64,000 nt of DNA, taken from Dehalococcoidia bacterium UBA1141. GTDB taxonomy: Bacteria; Chloroflexota; Dehalococcoidia; Lucifugimonadales; UBA3495. The stretch spans positions 1-64,000 of the forward strand of contig DCAE01000141.1 of the NCBI GenBank assembly GCA_002311385.1, in the 5' to 3' direction. Shown here one piece after another: positions 42,303-51,163 of the stretch; the first letter of the stretch is position 1; each line of letters starts with the position of its first letter. The notes under the pieces were generated by a model. It searched no databases. It was not told the DNA's origin and was given only the letters and a program-made list of their open reading frames with translations. The position numbers and the translations under genes are program-made.

Positions 42303-43118
42303 TTAACGATTGACCCACAGTTCGGCGACATCCTGGCAACGCATGAACTCCACGTTGGGGAAGGTGCGTATGTGGTCGATTAGCCGTTCCAGCATGAGCA
42401 GCCTGCCGGGTCGCCCGATGTACTGAGGATGCATAGTCAGGTTGAAGGAACTGCCGTAGCGGTAGATACCCTCAAACTCGGCGGCCCATGTCCCGAAGAC
42501 CTCATCCGGGTTGCGCATGGGGCCCAAGCGGTTGGCCACCGGGGCGTACACGAAGTTGGGAGCGTCGTCCAACAGCCAATGTATGGGCAACTCCACCAGT
42601 TGCTTATCTGTGCCTGGAACGTCAACCATGTAGGGGGCATCGTCGCCCATGAGGCTGGTGTCGTACTTGAACCCCAGGGAAGATAGAAACTCCAGCGAAT
42701 GCTCGCTCAGTTCCCAACTAGGGGAACGGTAGCCCACGGGAGCCGTTCCGGTTATGCCCTCTAAAATGCTGATGCCCCGTTCCAAGACACTTTTCTCCTC
42801 ATCTGGGGACAAAGTGGATGGCGGCTCGTGCATATAGCCGTGATGGGCCACTTCGTGGCCTCTGCGGGCAATCTCTTTAACCATATCAACGTGGGTTTCC
42901 GCAACGAAACCGGGGATATAGAAGCTGGCCTTGATGCCGTGAGCGTCCAGCATGTCCAAGATTCGCGGGGTTGCAACGCTAGGACCGTACTCAGCCATGG
43001 ACATGAGGCTGGGATGGTTGACGAAATCGGGGTTACGGTTGAGCCAAGAGGAAACGCCGTCCACGTCGAAGGTGAGCATCGCCACGCACTTGGTGGCGCC
43101 GGGCCAGATTCCAGACAT
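42303..43118 (-). CDS. Polysaccharide deacetylase family (NodB-like), PuuE/HpPgdA-like
   Basis: 271 aa, ATG 43118 with GGGGGA. The NodB metal motifs are TFDVDG (Asp) and HHGYMHE (two His); GYRSPSWELS and TMHPQY are the later motifs. This shape, with no signal peptide, matches the cytosolic group that includes HpPgdA, PuuE allantoinase and cyclic imidases, rather than secreted chitin deacetylases. Its place just upstream of the nitrile hydratase set (97 nt) suggests hydrolysis of an amide, imide or similar bond in nitrogen-compound degradation. That link is inference. Confidence 0.82.
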   Translation of the reverse strand: MSGIWPGATKCVAMLTFDVDGVSSWLNRNPDFVNHPSLMSMAEYGPSVATPRILDMLDAHGIKASFYIPGFVAETHVDMVKEIARRGHEVAHHGYMHEPPSTLSPDEEKSVLERGISILEGITGTAPVGYRSPSWELSEHSLEFLSSLGFKYDTSLMGDDAPYMVDVPGTDKQLVELPIHWLLDDAPNFVYAPVANRLGPMRNPDEVFGTWAAEFEGIYRYGSSFNLTMHPQYIGRPGRLLMLERLIDHIRTFPNVEFMRCQDVAELWVNR

Positions 43119-43185
43119 TTTATCCCCCTTTTCGTTGAGCGGTGATTTAGGTGGAGGCTGAGCCAGAATGACTAAGCCAAAAAGA

Positions 43186-44472
43186 CTAAGCCGGAATAAC
43201 GTCGAAGCCAGTGTACGGCCTCAGGACTTGAGGGATCACCACCGAGCCGTCTTTTTGCTGGTAATTCTCTAGGATGGCTATGATGACACGGGGCAGCGCC
43301 AAGCCAGAGCCGTTTAAGGTGTGCACCAACTGGGGTCTGGAGCCTTGGTTTTGAGAATTATCGGGCCGGTAGCGCAGGCTGGTGCGGCGAGCCTGGAAGT
43401 CGGTGCAGTTGGAGCACGAGCTGACTTCCAACCACTCCTCACAACCAGCGGCCCAAACCTCTATGTCGTAGGTCATCGCCGAAGCGAACCCCAAGTCGCC
43501 GGTGCACAGTTGCAGAACCCGGTAGGGCAGCTCCAAGCGTCGGCAGACGTCTTCGGCGTTGTCCAACAGCTTCTCCAGTTCATCCTCGGATGTTTCGGGC
43601 GTCACCAGTTGGTACATCTCAACCTTATCGAATTGGTGGACCCGCTTGATACCCCGGGTGTCTCTGCCTGCGGCTGCCTTCTCCCGCCGGAAACAGGGGG
43701 TATGGGCCACGTATTTCAAGGGCAATTGGCTGGCGGAGAGTATCTCGTCGCGGTGCAGGTTAGTGATTGGCACCTCTGCTGTGGGAATCAGCCAAAGGTC
43801 GTCCTCGTCGTCGTGGTACAGGTTGTCGGCAAACTTGGGCAGATTGCCGGATCCCAGCATGGATTCCTTCTTGACCATCAGTGGCAGTGTTACTTCGGTG
43901 TAGCCGTGCTCGCTGGAATGCAGGTCCAGCATCCATGAAATCAATGCACGGTTTAACTTGGCGCCCATGCCGGTCATGGTAAAGAAGCGGCTGCCTGCAA
44001 CCTTCACACCCCGTTGAAAGTCAATCAGGCCCAGGTTCTCACCTAAATCCCAGTGAGGAACCGGGGTGAAGTCCAGGGTGGGTATCTCTCCCCAACTCCG
44101 GGCGACGATGTTGTCTTCTTCTCCGTCGCCTTTGGGCACTCGGGGTAGAGGAAGATTGGGCAACCCCAGCAGGATTTCGTTGATTTGCTCCTGCAAGACC
44201 CTTTCTTGTTGCTCAAGGGCGGAGATTCTATCGCCCACCTGCCGCATCTCCTGAACGATTTCCGGGGCTGGGTCCTGGCCTAATTTGCGGGCTTTGCCAA
44301 TCTCCCCGCTTACCCGGTTGCGCTCCCCGCGCAGGTCATCCCGCTCGGTCACGGCGGAGCGTCTCTTGATATCCAACTCCAAGATTTGGTCCAGAGGATC
44401 GTCTTCGCCCCTGGCTGCCAATCCCTGCCTGACTTGATCAGGGTCGTTTCTAATTAAGTCGATTGATATCAT
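43186..44472 (-). CDS. serS: Seryl-tRNA synthetase
   Basis: 428 aa. An N-terminal coiled-coil arm (about 25-100), then class II motifs: motif 2 PCFRREKAAAGRDTRGIKRVHQF (quoted in part: FRREKAAAGRDT), and motif 3 in NGSGLALPRVIIAILE. It begins ISIDLIRNDPDQVRQ. Four nucleotides separate the start (44472) from the lysS stop. The SD is weak and lies inside the lysS end. Confidence 0.96.
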   Translation of the reverse strand: MISIDLIRNDPDQVRQGLAARGEDDPLDQILELDIKRRSAVTERDDLRGERNRVSGEIGKARKLGQDPAPEIVQEMRQVGDRISALEQQERVLQEQINEILLGLPNLPLPRVPKGDGEEDNIVARSWGEIPTLDFTPVPHWDLGENLGLIDFQRGVKVAGSRFFTMTGMGAKLNRALISWMLDLHSSEHGYTEVTLPLMVKKESMLGSGNLPKFADNLYHDDEDDLWLIPTAEVPITNLHRDEILSASQLPLKYVAHTPCFRREKAAAGRDTRGIKRVHQFDKVEMYQLVTPETSEDELEKLLDNAEDVCRRLELPYRVLQLCTGDLGFASAMTYDIEVWAAGCEEWLEVSSCSNCTDFQARRTSLRYRPDNSQNQGSRPQLVHTLNGSGLALPRVIIAILENYQQKDGSVVIPQVLRPYTGFDVIPA

Positions 44473-44475
44473 TAA

Positions 44476-46023
44476 TCACTCTGAGTTGTCTTTGTCCTCT
44501 TCCTGTTCTATGCTTTGGTCAAAGCTTTCAGGGTCAGTGTTAATACTGCGCATCTGGGGGAAGAGCATAACGTCTCTGATGGACGGTTGAGAAGACAGCA
44601 GCATCACTAGACGGTCTATGCCCATACCTAGTCCTCCCGTGGGCGGCATTCCGTATTCCAAGGCCAAGAGAAAGTCCTCGTCCTTGCGGTCTACTTCCTC
44701 GTCTTGATGGGTCAGTCGAATGTCCTCTTGGGAATCCAGCCTCTCCCTTTGCACCGCAGGGTCGTTCAGTTCGGTGTAGGAGTTGGCTATCTCCATACCA
44801 GCGGCGAAGGCCTCGAAGCGCTCGACGTATCCCGGAACCTCCGGCTTGGCTTTGGCCAGCGGGGACATCTCCTCCGGGTAGTCCATCAAAAAAGTTGGTT
44901 GGATCAGCTTTGGCTCCACGAATGTGGAAATCAACTGGTCTATTAGCCGCCCCCGGCTATCCCTGGGCCCGGCTTCCAGCCCCAGCTCGGTGGCCCGCTT
45001 TGCCAGGGAAGCATGGTCCGGGAACTCATCAATGTCTATGCCACCGTAGCTGATTAGGGCTTCACGCAGTCCCAACCGTTGCCAGGGTGGGGCGAAGTCA
45101 ATCATGTGTTCGCCGAAAGGAATCTCGGTGGTCCCTCGCACATCCAGGCATATGGTGGAGACCATGGACTCCACCATTTCCAATACGTCGTTGTAATCGG
45201 CGTAAGCCTCGTAGCTTTCCAGCAAGGTGAATTCGGGGTTGTGGTCTTGGTCGATGCCCTCGTTTCGAAAAACGCGGCCCAGTTCGTAAACTTTGTCGAA
45301 GCCACCTATTATCAGGCGCTTCAGGTAAAGCTCGGTGGCGATGCGTAGGTACAGTTGCTGGTCCAGAGCGTTGTGATGAGTCACGAAGGGCCGGGCATTG
45401 GCGCCAGCGGCCACCGGGACCAACACTGGAGTATCTACCTCTAGGAACCCCCGATCATCCAGAAACCGGCGCATACCCCGGATTATCTTGCTGCGTTGGG
45501 TGAACACTTCCATGATTTCCGGGTTGGAAATCAGGTCCAGATACCTCTGCCGGTACCGAATCTCCACGTCCCTAAGCCCATGGAATTTCTCCGGCAATGG
45601 CCGCATGCCCTTGGCCGCCAGCGTGAGTTCTTGGGCGTCAATCGTGACCTGCCCGGTACGTGTGCGAATCATGGACCCGGTGACGCCCAAGTGGTCGCCA
45701 ACGTCTAGGTCCTTCAGCATTTCGAATCTGTCGCCCAGGGTGTTCTGACGGACCAGGACTTGAAGGGTGCCGGAAGAGTCTCTGATGTCGAGGAATGCTG
45801 CTTTCCCCATGTTACGGACGGAGACGATACGTCCCGCCACCGTCAGGTCTTTGGCGGTTGCTTCGTCCTGGCCGTCGTTTTCAACAGCCTCGAAGAGTCT
45901 GACAGCAGATGCGGTATCGCAGCTGCGGTTCAGCCGGGGCGGATAGGGGTCTATGCCCTGTTGGCGAAGCCGGTCCAGTTTGACCTGCCTGCTGCCAAGC
46001 AGCGTTTCTTCCCGGTCGGGCAT
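44476..46023 (-). CDS. lysS: Lysyl-tRNA synthetase, class II
   Basis: 515 aa. The N-terminal OB domain spans about 55-160 (VAGRIVSVRNMGKAAFLDIRD). The class II core has RNEGIDQDHNPEFTLLE (motif 2) and GLGMGIDRLVMLL (motif 3). It charges tRNA-Lys. Upstream of serS, 3 nt gap, one operon. The final 20 residues form an acidic tail. Confidence 0.95.
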   Translation of the reverse strand: MPDREETLLGSRQVKLDRLRQQGIDPYPPRLNRSCDTASAVRLFEAVENDGQDEATAKDLTVAGRIVSVRNMGKAAFLDIRDSSGTLQVLVRQNTLGDRFEMLKDLDVGDHLGVTGSMIRTRTGQVTIDAQELTLAAKGMRPLPEKFHGLRDVEIRYRQRYLDLISNPEIMEVFTQRSKIIRGMRRFLDDRGFLEVDTPVLVPVAAGANARPFVTHHNALDQQLYLRIATELYLKRLIIGGFDKVYELGRVFRNEGIDQDHNPEFTLLESYEAYADYNDVLEMVESMVSTICLDVRGTTEIPFGEHMIDFAPPWQRLGLREALISYGGIDIDEFPDHASLAKRATELGLEAGPRDSRGRLIDQLISTFVEPKLIQPTFLMDYPEEMSPLAKAKPEVPGYVERFEAFAAGMEIANSYTELNDPAVQRERLDSQEDIRLTHQDEEVDRKDEDFLLALEYGMPPTGGLGMGIDRLVMLLSSQPSIRDVMLFPQMRSINTDPESFDQSIEQEEDKDNSE

Positions 46024-46163
46024 TGTTATTCAGGCTCCAAGTTAAAGCTAAGCTATTAGGCCCTGGCGCCGAATTTCGGCGGCGAGCATCAGCATAACAT
46101 TTTTGCCGAATTTGGGAGAGGGGGCAGAGGCGCCGGGAGCGGAAATCGCTCAGCCTTTGAGCG

Positions 46164-46931
46164 TTAGACTTGGACCGGGTATATTACCTGGACCACGTCA
46201 TTGTCCCGCAGCGTATCGAAATAAGGCTGAGGACTATCGGGGTTCTGGAGCCAGCGACGGGTGAAGTAGGCGCACATGTTGGACAACTGTGTGCCCACGG
46301 AATGGTCCGGGCCAACGAAGCAAAAGTTTTCCAATAATGCCGTGGCGTCCATACCATCGTCGGACTTTAGGAACTGGGACATGAGCTTTGGCTCTATTGA
46401 ACTGCCTTCTGCTGCCACCACCAAGGCGAAATCCTTGATTGGCCACTGGGAGGCCATTACCTGCTCAGAGGTAAGCCCGACCATAACCAGTTCGTCAAGG
46501 AGCATGTTTAGGGCCATCAAGAACCGGCTGATTACCGGCTCTGACGGGTACTCCCAGACTGCCGCCGGGCTATCATTGTCGATTTTAGCCTGGGCGAATT
46601 TCTGCTTGTCCACATAGGATATTATTACCGGAGTCTTTCGCCTAATCAGAATGTCCATGCAGTTTTGTAGCAACTGATGGCGCTTTTCCACACCCCAAGA
46701 AACGTAATGACCGGTGCCCTGGTAAATCTCCGCTGGGCGTAGGTATCTTGGAGTTCCCTCCTCTCCCTGAGCCCGACCAAAGTGTCGGCGGTAGAGGGCG
46801 TCGAATTCCCCGCTGATGGAAACGGCCTGACTCTCGTGTATCAGCAGGCCGGTGTTGACGTGGTGAGGCTGAGTTGTATCGTTGACGCTGGTGCCGGTGT
46901 TACCCGACTCACCCAAGTACACTAGGTACAT
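46164..46931 (-). CDS. DUF3800 domain protein
   Basis: 255 aa. The N terminus YLVYLGESGNTG is the DUF3800 signature (usually DESG; here GESG, with the first Asp replaced). DUF3800 has an RNase H-like fold and is often near mobile or defence genes, but its function is not proven. Here it sits between rplY and lysS, with no such neighbours. The SD is poor. The loss of the first acidic residue may affect any metal-dependent activity. Confidence 0.83.
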   Translation of the reverse strand: MYLVYLGESGNTGTSVNDTTQPHHVNTGLLIHESQAVSISGEFDALYRRHFGRAQGEEGTPRYLRPAEIYQGTGHYVSWGVEKRHQLLQNCMDILIRRKTPVIISYVDKQKFAQAKIDNDSPAAVWEYPSEPVISRFLMALNMLLDELVMVGLTSEQVMASQWPIKDFALVVAAEGSSIEPKLMSQFLKSDDGMDATALLENFCFVGPDHSVGTQLSNMCAYFTRRWLQNPDSPQPYFDTLRDNDVVQVIYPVQV

Positions 46932-46974
46932 GGCGTTATTACTCTACAAAAATCAACAGACACCCGCTTCATGA

Positions 46975-47625
46975 CTAATCTTCCTCGGCCGATGGTGATT
47001 CCTCTTCGCCTTCAGCTTCTGCTCCCGCATCACCCTCTGCCGGTTCGAATTCAACCTCTGCCCTAGGCAGTTCGATTCTGATGATCAATTCTTCCGTGTC
47101 GGTCAATACCGTGACGTTGGCGCTCAAGTTAATGTCGCTAACACGTATGACCCCGTCGGCCTCGGTCAGAACGGACAGGTCGATTTCAATCTGACCAGGC
47201 ATTTCCAGAGGCAGTGCCTGGACGTCCAATTGGCGCAGTTGATGCACAATGCTGCCGCCCACCGACCGAGCTCCAGCGGATTCGCCGATGAGAACGATGG
47301 GAACCTGGGCCGTTACGGGCCGGTTGATGTCGGCGAGGAGAAAATCCACGTGCAGTATTGTGTCGCGCATCGGTTCCCACTGGATTTCCCGGGCGAAGGC
47401 CAACTTGCTCCCGGATTCTCCTTGGATGGTGATTTCTATGGCGGTATTTCCACCGGCCAATGACAATACCTGGATTAGCTTTTGGCTCTGGCATTGCAAA
47501 GGACGGGAGTCGGAGTCCGGACCGTAAAGATGAACGGGAATTATTCCCGCTCGTCTGAGCCGTTGCACCTTTTTGCCCAGTAAATCCCGGGGTTCCAATT
47601 CTAGCTTGATGGCCTGCGTTGTCAT
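46975..47625 (-). CDS. rplY: Ribosomal protein L25 (general stress protein Ctc)
   Basis: 216 aa from ATG 47625 (AGGAG 10 nt upstream); TTG seven codons further up is less likely. The N-terminal 5S-rRNA-binding domain runs from IKLELEPRDLLGKKVQRLRR to about residue 95, followed by the TL5 C-terminal beta domain. An acidic Glu/Ala tail ends the protein (EGEEESPSAEED). It binds 5S rRNA in the 50S subunit. A GC hairpin is in the leader. Confidence 0.92.
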   Translation of the reverse strand: MTTQAIKLELEPRDLLGKKVQRLRRAGIIPVHLYGPDSDSRPLQCQSQKLIQVLSLAGGNTAIEITIQGESGSKLAFAREIQWEPMRDTILHVDFLLADINRPVTAQVPIVLIGESAGARSVGGSIVHQLRQLDVQALPLEMPGQIEIDLSVLTEADGVIRVSDINLSANVTVLTDTEELIIRIELPRAEVEFEPAEGDAGAEAEGEEESPSAEED

Positions 47626-47648
47626 GGGTTGCGTTTCTCCTGTCAAAC

Positions 47649-47667
47649 TCGGGCCGATACGGCCCGA
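47649..47667 (-). promoter_or_regulatory. 8-bp hairpin in the rplY leader
   Basis: TCGGGCCG and CGGCCCGA pair perfectly around a 3-nt loop. It ends 11 nt upstream of the AGGAG of rplY. The position suggests possible translational control or mRNA protection, but the sequence does not show which. Confidence 0.42.
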
Positions 47668-47890
47668 AACACATTTCTAGCTGGAAATACAATAAAAGTC
47701 AGCCGCCTAATAGTATCATCAGGCCCAAGGAATAGAAACCTGAAAGATACTTGCCAAGCACGATCGTCAGTCCCGATGTTATGTCTTAATGGGTCGGCCC
47801 GGTTTCTTGCGGTTCCCGATTTTGTTGACAATCAAGGTATTATGAGTTTGAAAAAGGCCCATTCGCCCAACGGCTTAGAGAGGTTTAGAG

Positions 47891-48808
47891 ATGGCATCTT
47901 CCCCCGACGTGGGTCACGGCCTATCCCTTTATGATGCTGCCCGCCAGATTGGTGTGCCCTTTACCCAGGAAAACCGGCCCACCGACAAAGATATTCTGGT
48001 CCACGGCATGAACTTTCATTACCTGGAGTGGGGCGATTCGGCCAACCCAAAGATTCTCATGCTTCACGGCAATTCTCAACAGTCACACAGCTGGGATTTC
48101 ATCAGTCTCTCGCTCTCCGACAGATACAACGTTATCGCATTGGACCAGCGGGGGCACGGCGACAGCGATTGGGCGGCAGCGGGGGACTACTCGCTGGAAG
48201 CCCAAGTTGGCGACTTGGACGGCTTCGTGAAAGCCCTGGGTTTGGACCAATTCGTGCTCATGGGCCATTCCATGGGAGGTCGAAACAGCTACGTTTGGGC
48301 CTCGAGCAACTCGTGGCTTTTGCGCGGATTGGTGATTGTAGACACCGGGCCCGAGACTCAACGAGGTGGACGAAACCGGATAAAGACCTTCCGGGAATTG
48401 CCCGACGAATTGGACTCCTTCGAAGAGTTTTCCCAAAGAATCCAAGAATATACCGGTCGCACCCAAGAGCAAGTGGAAGGGGCGCTGAAATACAGCATCC
48501 GCCAGCGTCAGGACGGAAAATGGACCTGGAAGTACGATAAAGCCATGCGAGACCCCAGCCGCCAGGAAACGGGATGGGAGCCTGAGCAGCTCTGGGCAAG
48601 CTGGAGCCGCATCGATTGCCCCACATTGGTGTTGCGGGGTGACCGGAGCGACCTATTCGACGAAGAAACCATGCAAAAGATGCAAGAATCCATCGGCGAC
48701 TGCGAGACTGTAACGATCGCCAGGGCCGGTCACTTGGTTCAGGGCGACAACCCGGCTGATTTTCTGACGGCGGTGGAAGCCTGGTTCAATAAAAGGCTGG
48801 TTCAATAA
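47891..48808 (+). CDS. Alpha/beta hydrolase
   Basis: 305 aa, ATG 47891 with AGAGG. Catalytic motifs are LHGNSQQSHSW (oxyanion region), DQRGHGDSD, GHSMGG (nucleophile Ser), and a GHLVQGDNP His near the end; the acid is the Asp in VLRGDRSDLFD. It belongs to the epoxide hydrolase/haloperoxidase-like group. Substrate unknown. The last codons lie in a perfect 16-bp tandem duplication (48783-48814), which changes the C terminus and contains the stop codon. Confidence 0.88.
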   Translation: MASSPDVGHGLSLYDAARQIGVPFTQENRPTDKDILVHGMNFHYLEWGDSANPKILMLHGNSQQSHSWDFISLSLSDRYNVIALDQRGHGDSDWAAAGDYSLEAQVGDLDGFVKALGLDQFVLMGHSMGGRNSYVWASSNSWLLRGLVIVDTGPETQRGGRNRIKTFRELPDELDSFEEFSQRIQEYTGRTQEQVEGALKYSIRQRQDGKWTWKYDKAMRDPSRQETGWEPEQLWASWSRIDCPTLVLRGDRSDLFDEETMQKMQESIGDCETVTIARAGHLVQGDNPADFLTAVEAWFNKRLVQ

Positions 48809-48875
48809 AAGGCTCAGATAACGACAGGACGAATCACCGTGGGATGAGGTCTACCGGTCCTAGCTGAGCGGCAAC

Positions 48876-49053
48876 GGTTCGACAAGCTCACCACGGGCGC
48901 GTCCTCAAGCTCACTCTGAACGTCCCCAAGCTCGCTCACCCTGAGCGTCCTCAAGCTCACTACGAGCGCCCTCAAGCTCACCACGAACGCCCTTAAGCTC
49001 ACCACGAACGTGTAAAGCTCGCTCACCCGTTCGTCCTGAGCTTGTCGAAGGAT
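48876..49053. repeat. Repeat C copies flanking degenerate 21-bp tandem units
   Basis: GGTTCGACAAGCTCACCACG at 48876 and the reverse version CGTTCGTCCTGAGC..TTGTCGAAGG at 49027-49053 bracket at least four units close to CCTCAAGCTCACCACGAACG (21 bp), with one 25-bp variant. The block looks like tandem expansion of half of a dispersed palindromic repeat. Confidence 0.72.
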
Positions 49054-49157
49054 ATACATCATTGGGTATGCTTAGGTGAATTCTTGCCAGTTGCTCAGCC
49101 ACCAATTGCCGCTCGCGGCTGCCTGGTTAATTACCTAACATACTCAAAAATGGCGAT

Positions 49158-49180
49158 GGTTCGACAAGCTCACCACGAAC
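49158..49180. repeat. Dispersed repeat C, single copy
   Basis: GGTTCGACAAGCTCACCACG followed by AAC, in the same orientation as 48876 and opposite to 39587. Confidence 0.75.
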
Positions 49181-49181
49181 T

Positions 49182-49245
49182 GGGTTACCGACGAAGGGGG
49201 TTAGCGCCGAACGGGGTTAGCAACGAGCGGGCTTAGCCACGAGCG
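49182..49245 (+). repeat. Four tandem 16-bp units
   Basis: GGGTTACCGACGAAGG, GGGTTAGCGCCGAACG, GGGTTAGCAACGAGCG and GGCTTAGCCACGAGCG in direct succession. Directly beside a repeat C copy; function unknown. Confidence 0.7.
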
Positions 49246-49297
49246 GTTCTGACTGACCGCCAGAGGGCCTATCGGTGTCTAATGCTGGCGGTTAACT

Positions 49298-50581
49298 TTA
49301 CGACACTAGGCGAGGTATTCCGTCGCCCAAGCCGAAACCTATGATGGCCGAAACTGCCCCGATTGCCAAAATCTCCAGGCCCTGTAATACGGGAGAGCGT
49401 TGCACCAAGCGGCCTTTCCCCATGCCCAGCACAAATAGCCCCACCAAAGCCGCCGCGATCGAGACCCCGATGGCTGTCCAGCCGTCCAGCACCATGTGGG
49501 GCACGATGGGTATGAATGCCCCCAAGACGAATGAAGAACCCATTGCCAGGGCGTCTTTTACCGGATTGGTGGTGTCATCGGGACTGAGCCCCAGTTCTTT
49601 TTCCACCAGTGTGCGTAGCCACAAATCCTTGTCCTGAGCAATCTCGTCGGCCAAGTGGCGCGCTTCCTCGTAGCTCCTGCCCTCTCGCTGAAAGATGACG
49701 GTTAGTTCGGCCAATTCCTCGGCGGGATTGGCCTCAAGCTCTGCGGCTTCTTGAGCGATCTCGGAACGGCGAACGTCCTGTTCCGCCCGGGAGCCCAGAT
49801 AGGCGCCGGTGGCCATGGAAATCATGCCTGCCAGCGCCCCGGCCAAGCCTGCTACCAAGACCAACGAGGTTTGGTCCACTGCGACTGCCACCGACGTCAC
49901 CAAGGCCAATGTGCTGAGGATTCCGTCTTGTGCGCCAAAGACCACTTCACGCAGTCGAATAAGCGAAGCCACCCGCCACCGCTCCCGGTCGATTTCCATG
50001 GCGGCGCTGACGTAGGTGTCCAACTCGGTGGCTGGGATCGGGCTGGAATACTCCGGCGCTACAGATGGTGAGCCGGCTTCAGGTGAGTCGGGTCCAGTCG
50101 ACTCAGTAACCCGGGTTGCGGCCAGCACCGGAGGTGACTCTGGGGATAGTGATGCGGGTGCGGCCGCCAAACCGGACTGCTTTGACTCCAGCAATGCCAA
50201 TGCTTTGTTGAACACCTCAAGGTGGTGACGCTCCCGCTCCAAAGCCAGGTTGAAGGAGTCGGCGGCTCCCTGGTTGCCTTCGTCCAAAGCGTCTTGAATC
50301 ATGCGGGGGTACATGGTGCTGAACTCTTTAGCTTCCCCGATGGTCACGGTGCGTAGATTCTCAACCGTGGGCTTGATGTCGCCGGACACGCGCAGGTGAT
50401 TCATTCCGTGGATAGTTTCGGCTCCAGCCACCTCCTGGAATACCTGGGCCACTTCGGGCAGACCCTCTTCGAGCGCCTTGTGAGCATAGGCATTGTATTT
50501 CAGGTAGGCCAAAGCTTCGGCGACGATGGCGTTCCACAGGTTTCTTTCGGTCTTTGTTAAATTAATGGAGTCGGATGCCAT
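49298..50581 (-). CDS. MbfA-like membrane ferritin: erythrin domain fused to VIT1-type transporter
   Basis: 427 aa from ATG 50581 (AAAGGAAACC upstream). N-terminal di-iron rubrerythrin-like domain (residues about 5-150) has E-x2-H pairs in AETIHGMNH and RERHHLE. A Pro/Ser-rich linker (about 150-200) follows, then a VIT1/CCC1 domain with LREVVFGAQDGILST and five membrane segments. MbfA proteins export or sequester iron to protect against iron and peroxide stress. No Fur or Irr box was recognised upstream. Confidence 0.88.
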   Translation of the reverse strand: MASDSINLTKTERNLWNAIVAEALAYLKYNAYAHKALEEGLPEVAQVFQEVAGAETIHGMNHLRVSGDIKPTVENLRTVTIGEAKEFSTMYPRMIQDALDEGNQGAADSFNLALERERHHLEVFNKALALLESKQSGLAAAPASLSPESPPVLAATRVTESTGPDSPEAGSPSVAPEYSSPIPATELDTYVSAAMEIDRERWRVASLIRLREVVFGAQDGILSTLALVTSVAVAVDQTSLVLVAGLAGALAGMISMATGAYLGSRAEQDVRRSEIAQEAAELEANPAEELAELTVIFQREGRSYEEARHLADEIAQDKDLWLRTLVEKELGLSPDDTTNPVKDALAMGSSFVLGAFIPIVPHMVLDGWTAIGVSIAAALVGLFVLGMGKGRLVQRSPVLQGLEILAIGAVSAIIGFGLGDGIPRLVS

Positions 50582-50743
50582 GATAGGTTTCCTTTCAGCT
50601 TGCCAATATATACAGGGCATGATGGCCGGATTCAGGGGTATTCCAGGCTCAGGCCAAGACCCATTATCACCCTATATTGTAACAGGCGATGTCGGGGGCG
50701 ACCGTAGCTTGGCGGAGGTTTGAAAAGGGGCGCTGGTGAAGTG

Positions 50744-51157
50744 CTATGCTCCGGGGGAGGCGTGGTGGGCAATCATGCGCCATCCTTCAGGTGTGCGCAT
50801 GAATATGTTGGTGGCCAAGATGCCGAAGTTGCTGGCGGTTCCTTGCAGTACGCTGCTGATGTTTTCCGTGCAGGTGACCCAGCCGCAATCGCCCACCACC
50901 ACGGCGTTTATGTACCTGATGTTGAAGAGCATCAGGGAGGTGTTTTGGAAGATGCGGTCCCAGCTTTGACGGATCATTTCCCAGTCCATCAAGGCCGGCC
51001 AACCGGGATGGACGCACATGGCTTTTTCCGACTGATCCCACACATCGTCCATCATTTCGATGTCCAGTGCGCCAAAGGCGTCGTAGAACCTCTGGTTCGC
51101 TGCTTTTAATTCTGTGATTTCCGGGGTATCGGGTTGCTCCGGGGTGTCAGCCTGCAT
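50744..51157 (-). CDS. SnoaL-like / ketosteroid isomerase-fold protein
   Basis: 137 aa. The sequence IKELKAANQRFYDAFGALD-like start (here ITELKAANQRFYDAFGALD), VHPGWPALMDWEMI and the end WRMIAHHASP fit the SnoaL_3 / DUF4440 NTF2-like group. Cone-shaped pocket proteins of this kind are isomerases, cyclases or unknown. ATG 51157 lies 6 nt after the aldolase stop with GGAG between, so it is translationally coupled to that gene. Confidence 0.85.
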   Translation of the reverse strand: MQADTPEQPDTPEITELKAANQRFYDAFGALDIEMMDDVWDQSEKAMCVHPGWPALMDWEMIRQSWDRIFQNTSLMLFNIRYINAVVVGDCGWVTCTENISSVLQGTASNFGILATNIFMRTPEGWRMIAHHASPGA

Positions 51158-51163
51158 ATCTCC

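Larger units (their letters stand above)
48809..49297. other. 489-nt repeat field between hydrolase and MbfA-like genes
   Basis: No coding gene is supported; the short open frames here are artefacts of repeats (for example RASSRS-type low-complexity translation). It contains the repeat C field at 48876-49053, another repeat C copy at 49158-49180, and four 16-bp tandem units at 49182-49245. Confidence 0.75.

Noticed and set aside
46164..46931. Defence system around DUF3800
   Set aside because: Neighbours are rplY and lysS; no nuclease, methylase or toxin partner is present.
48876..49245. CRISPR array
   Set aside because: The repeats are contiguous or degenerate without unique spacers of even length, and no cas genes are present.
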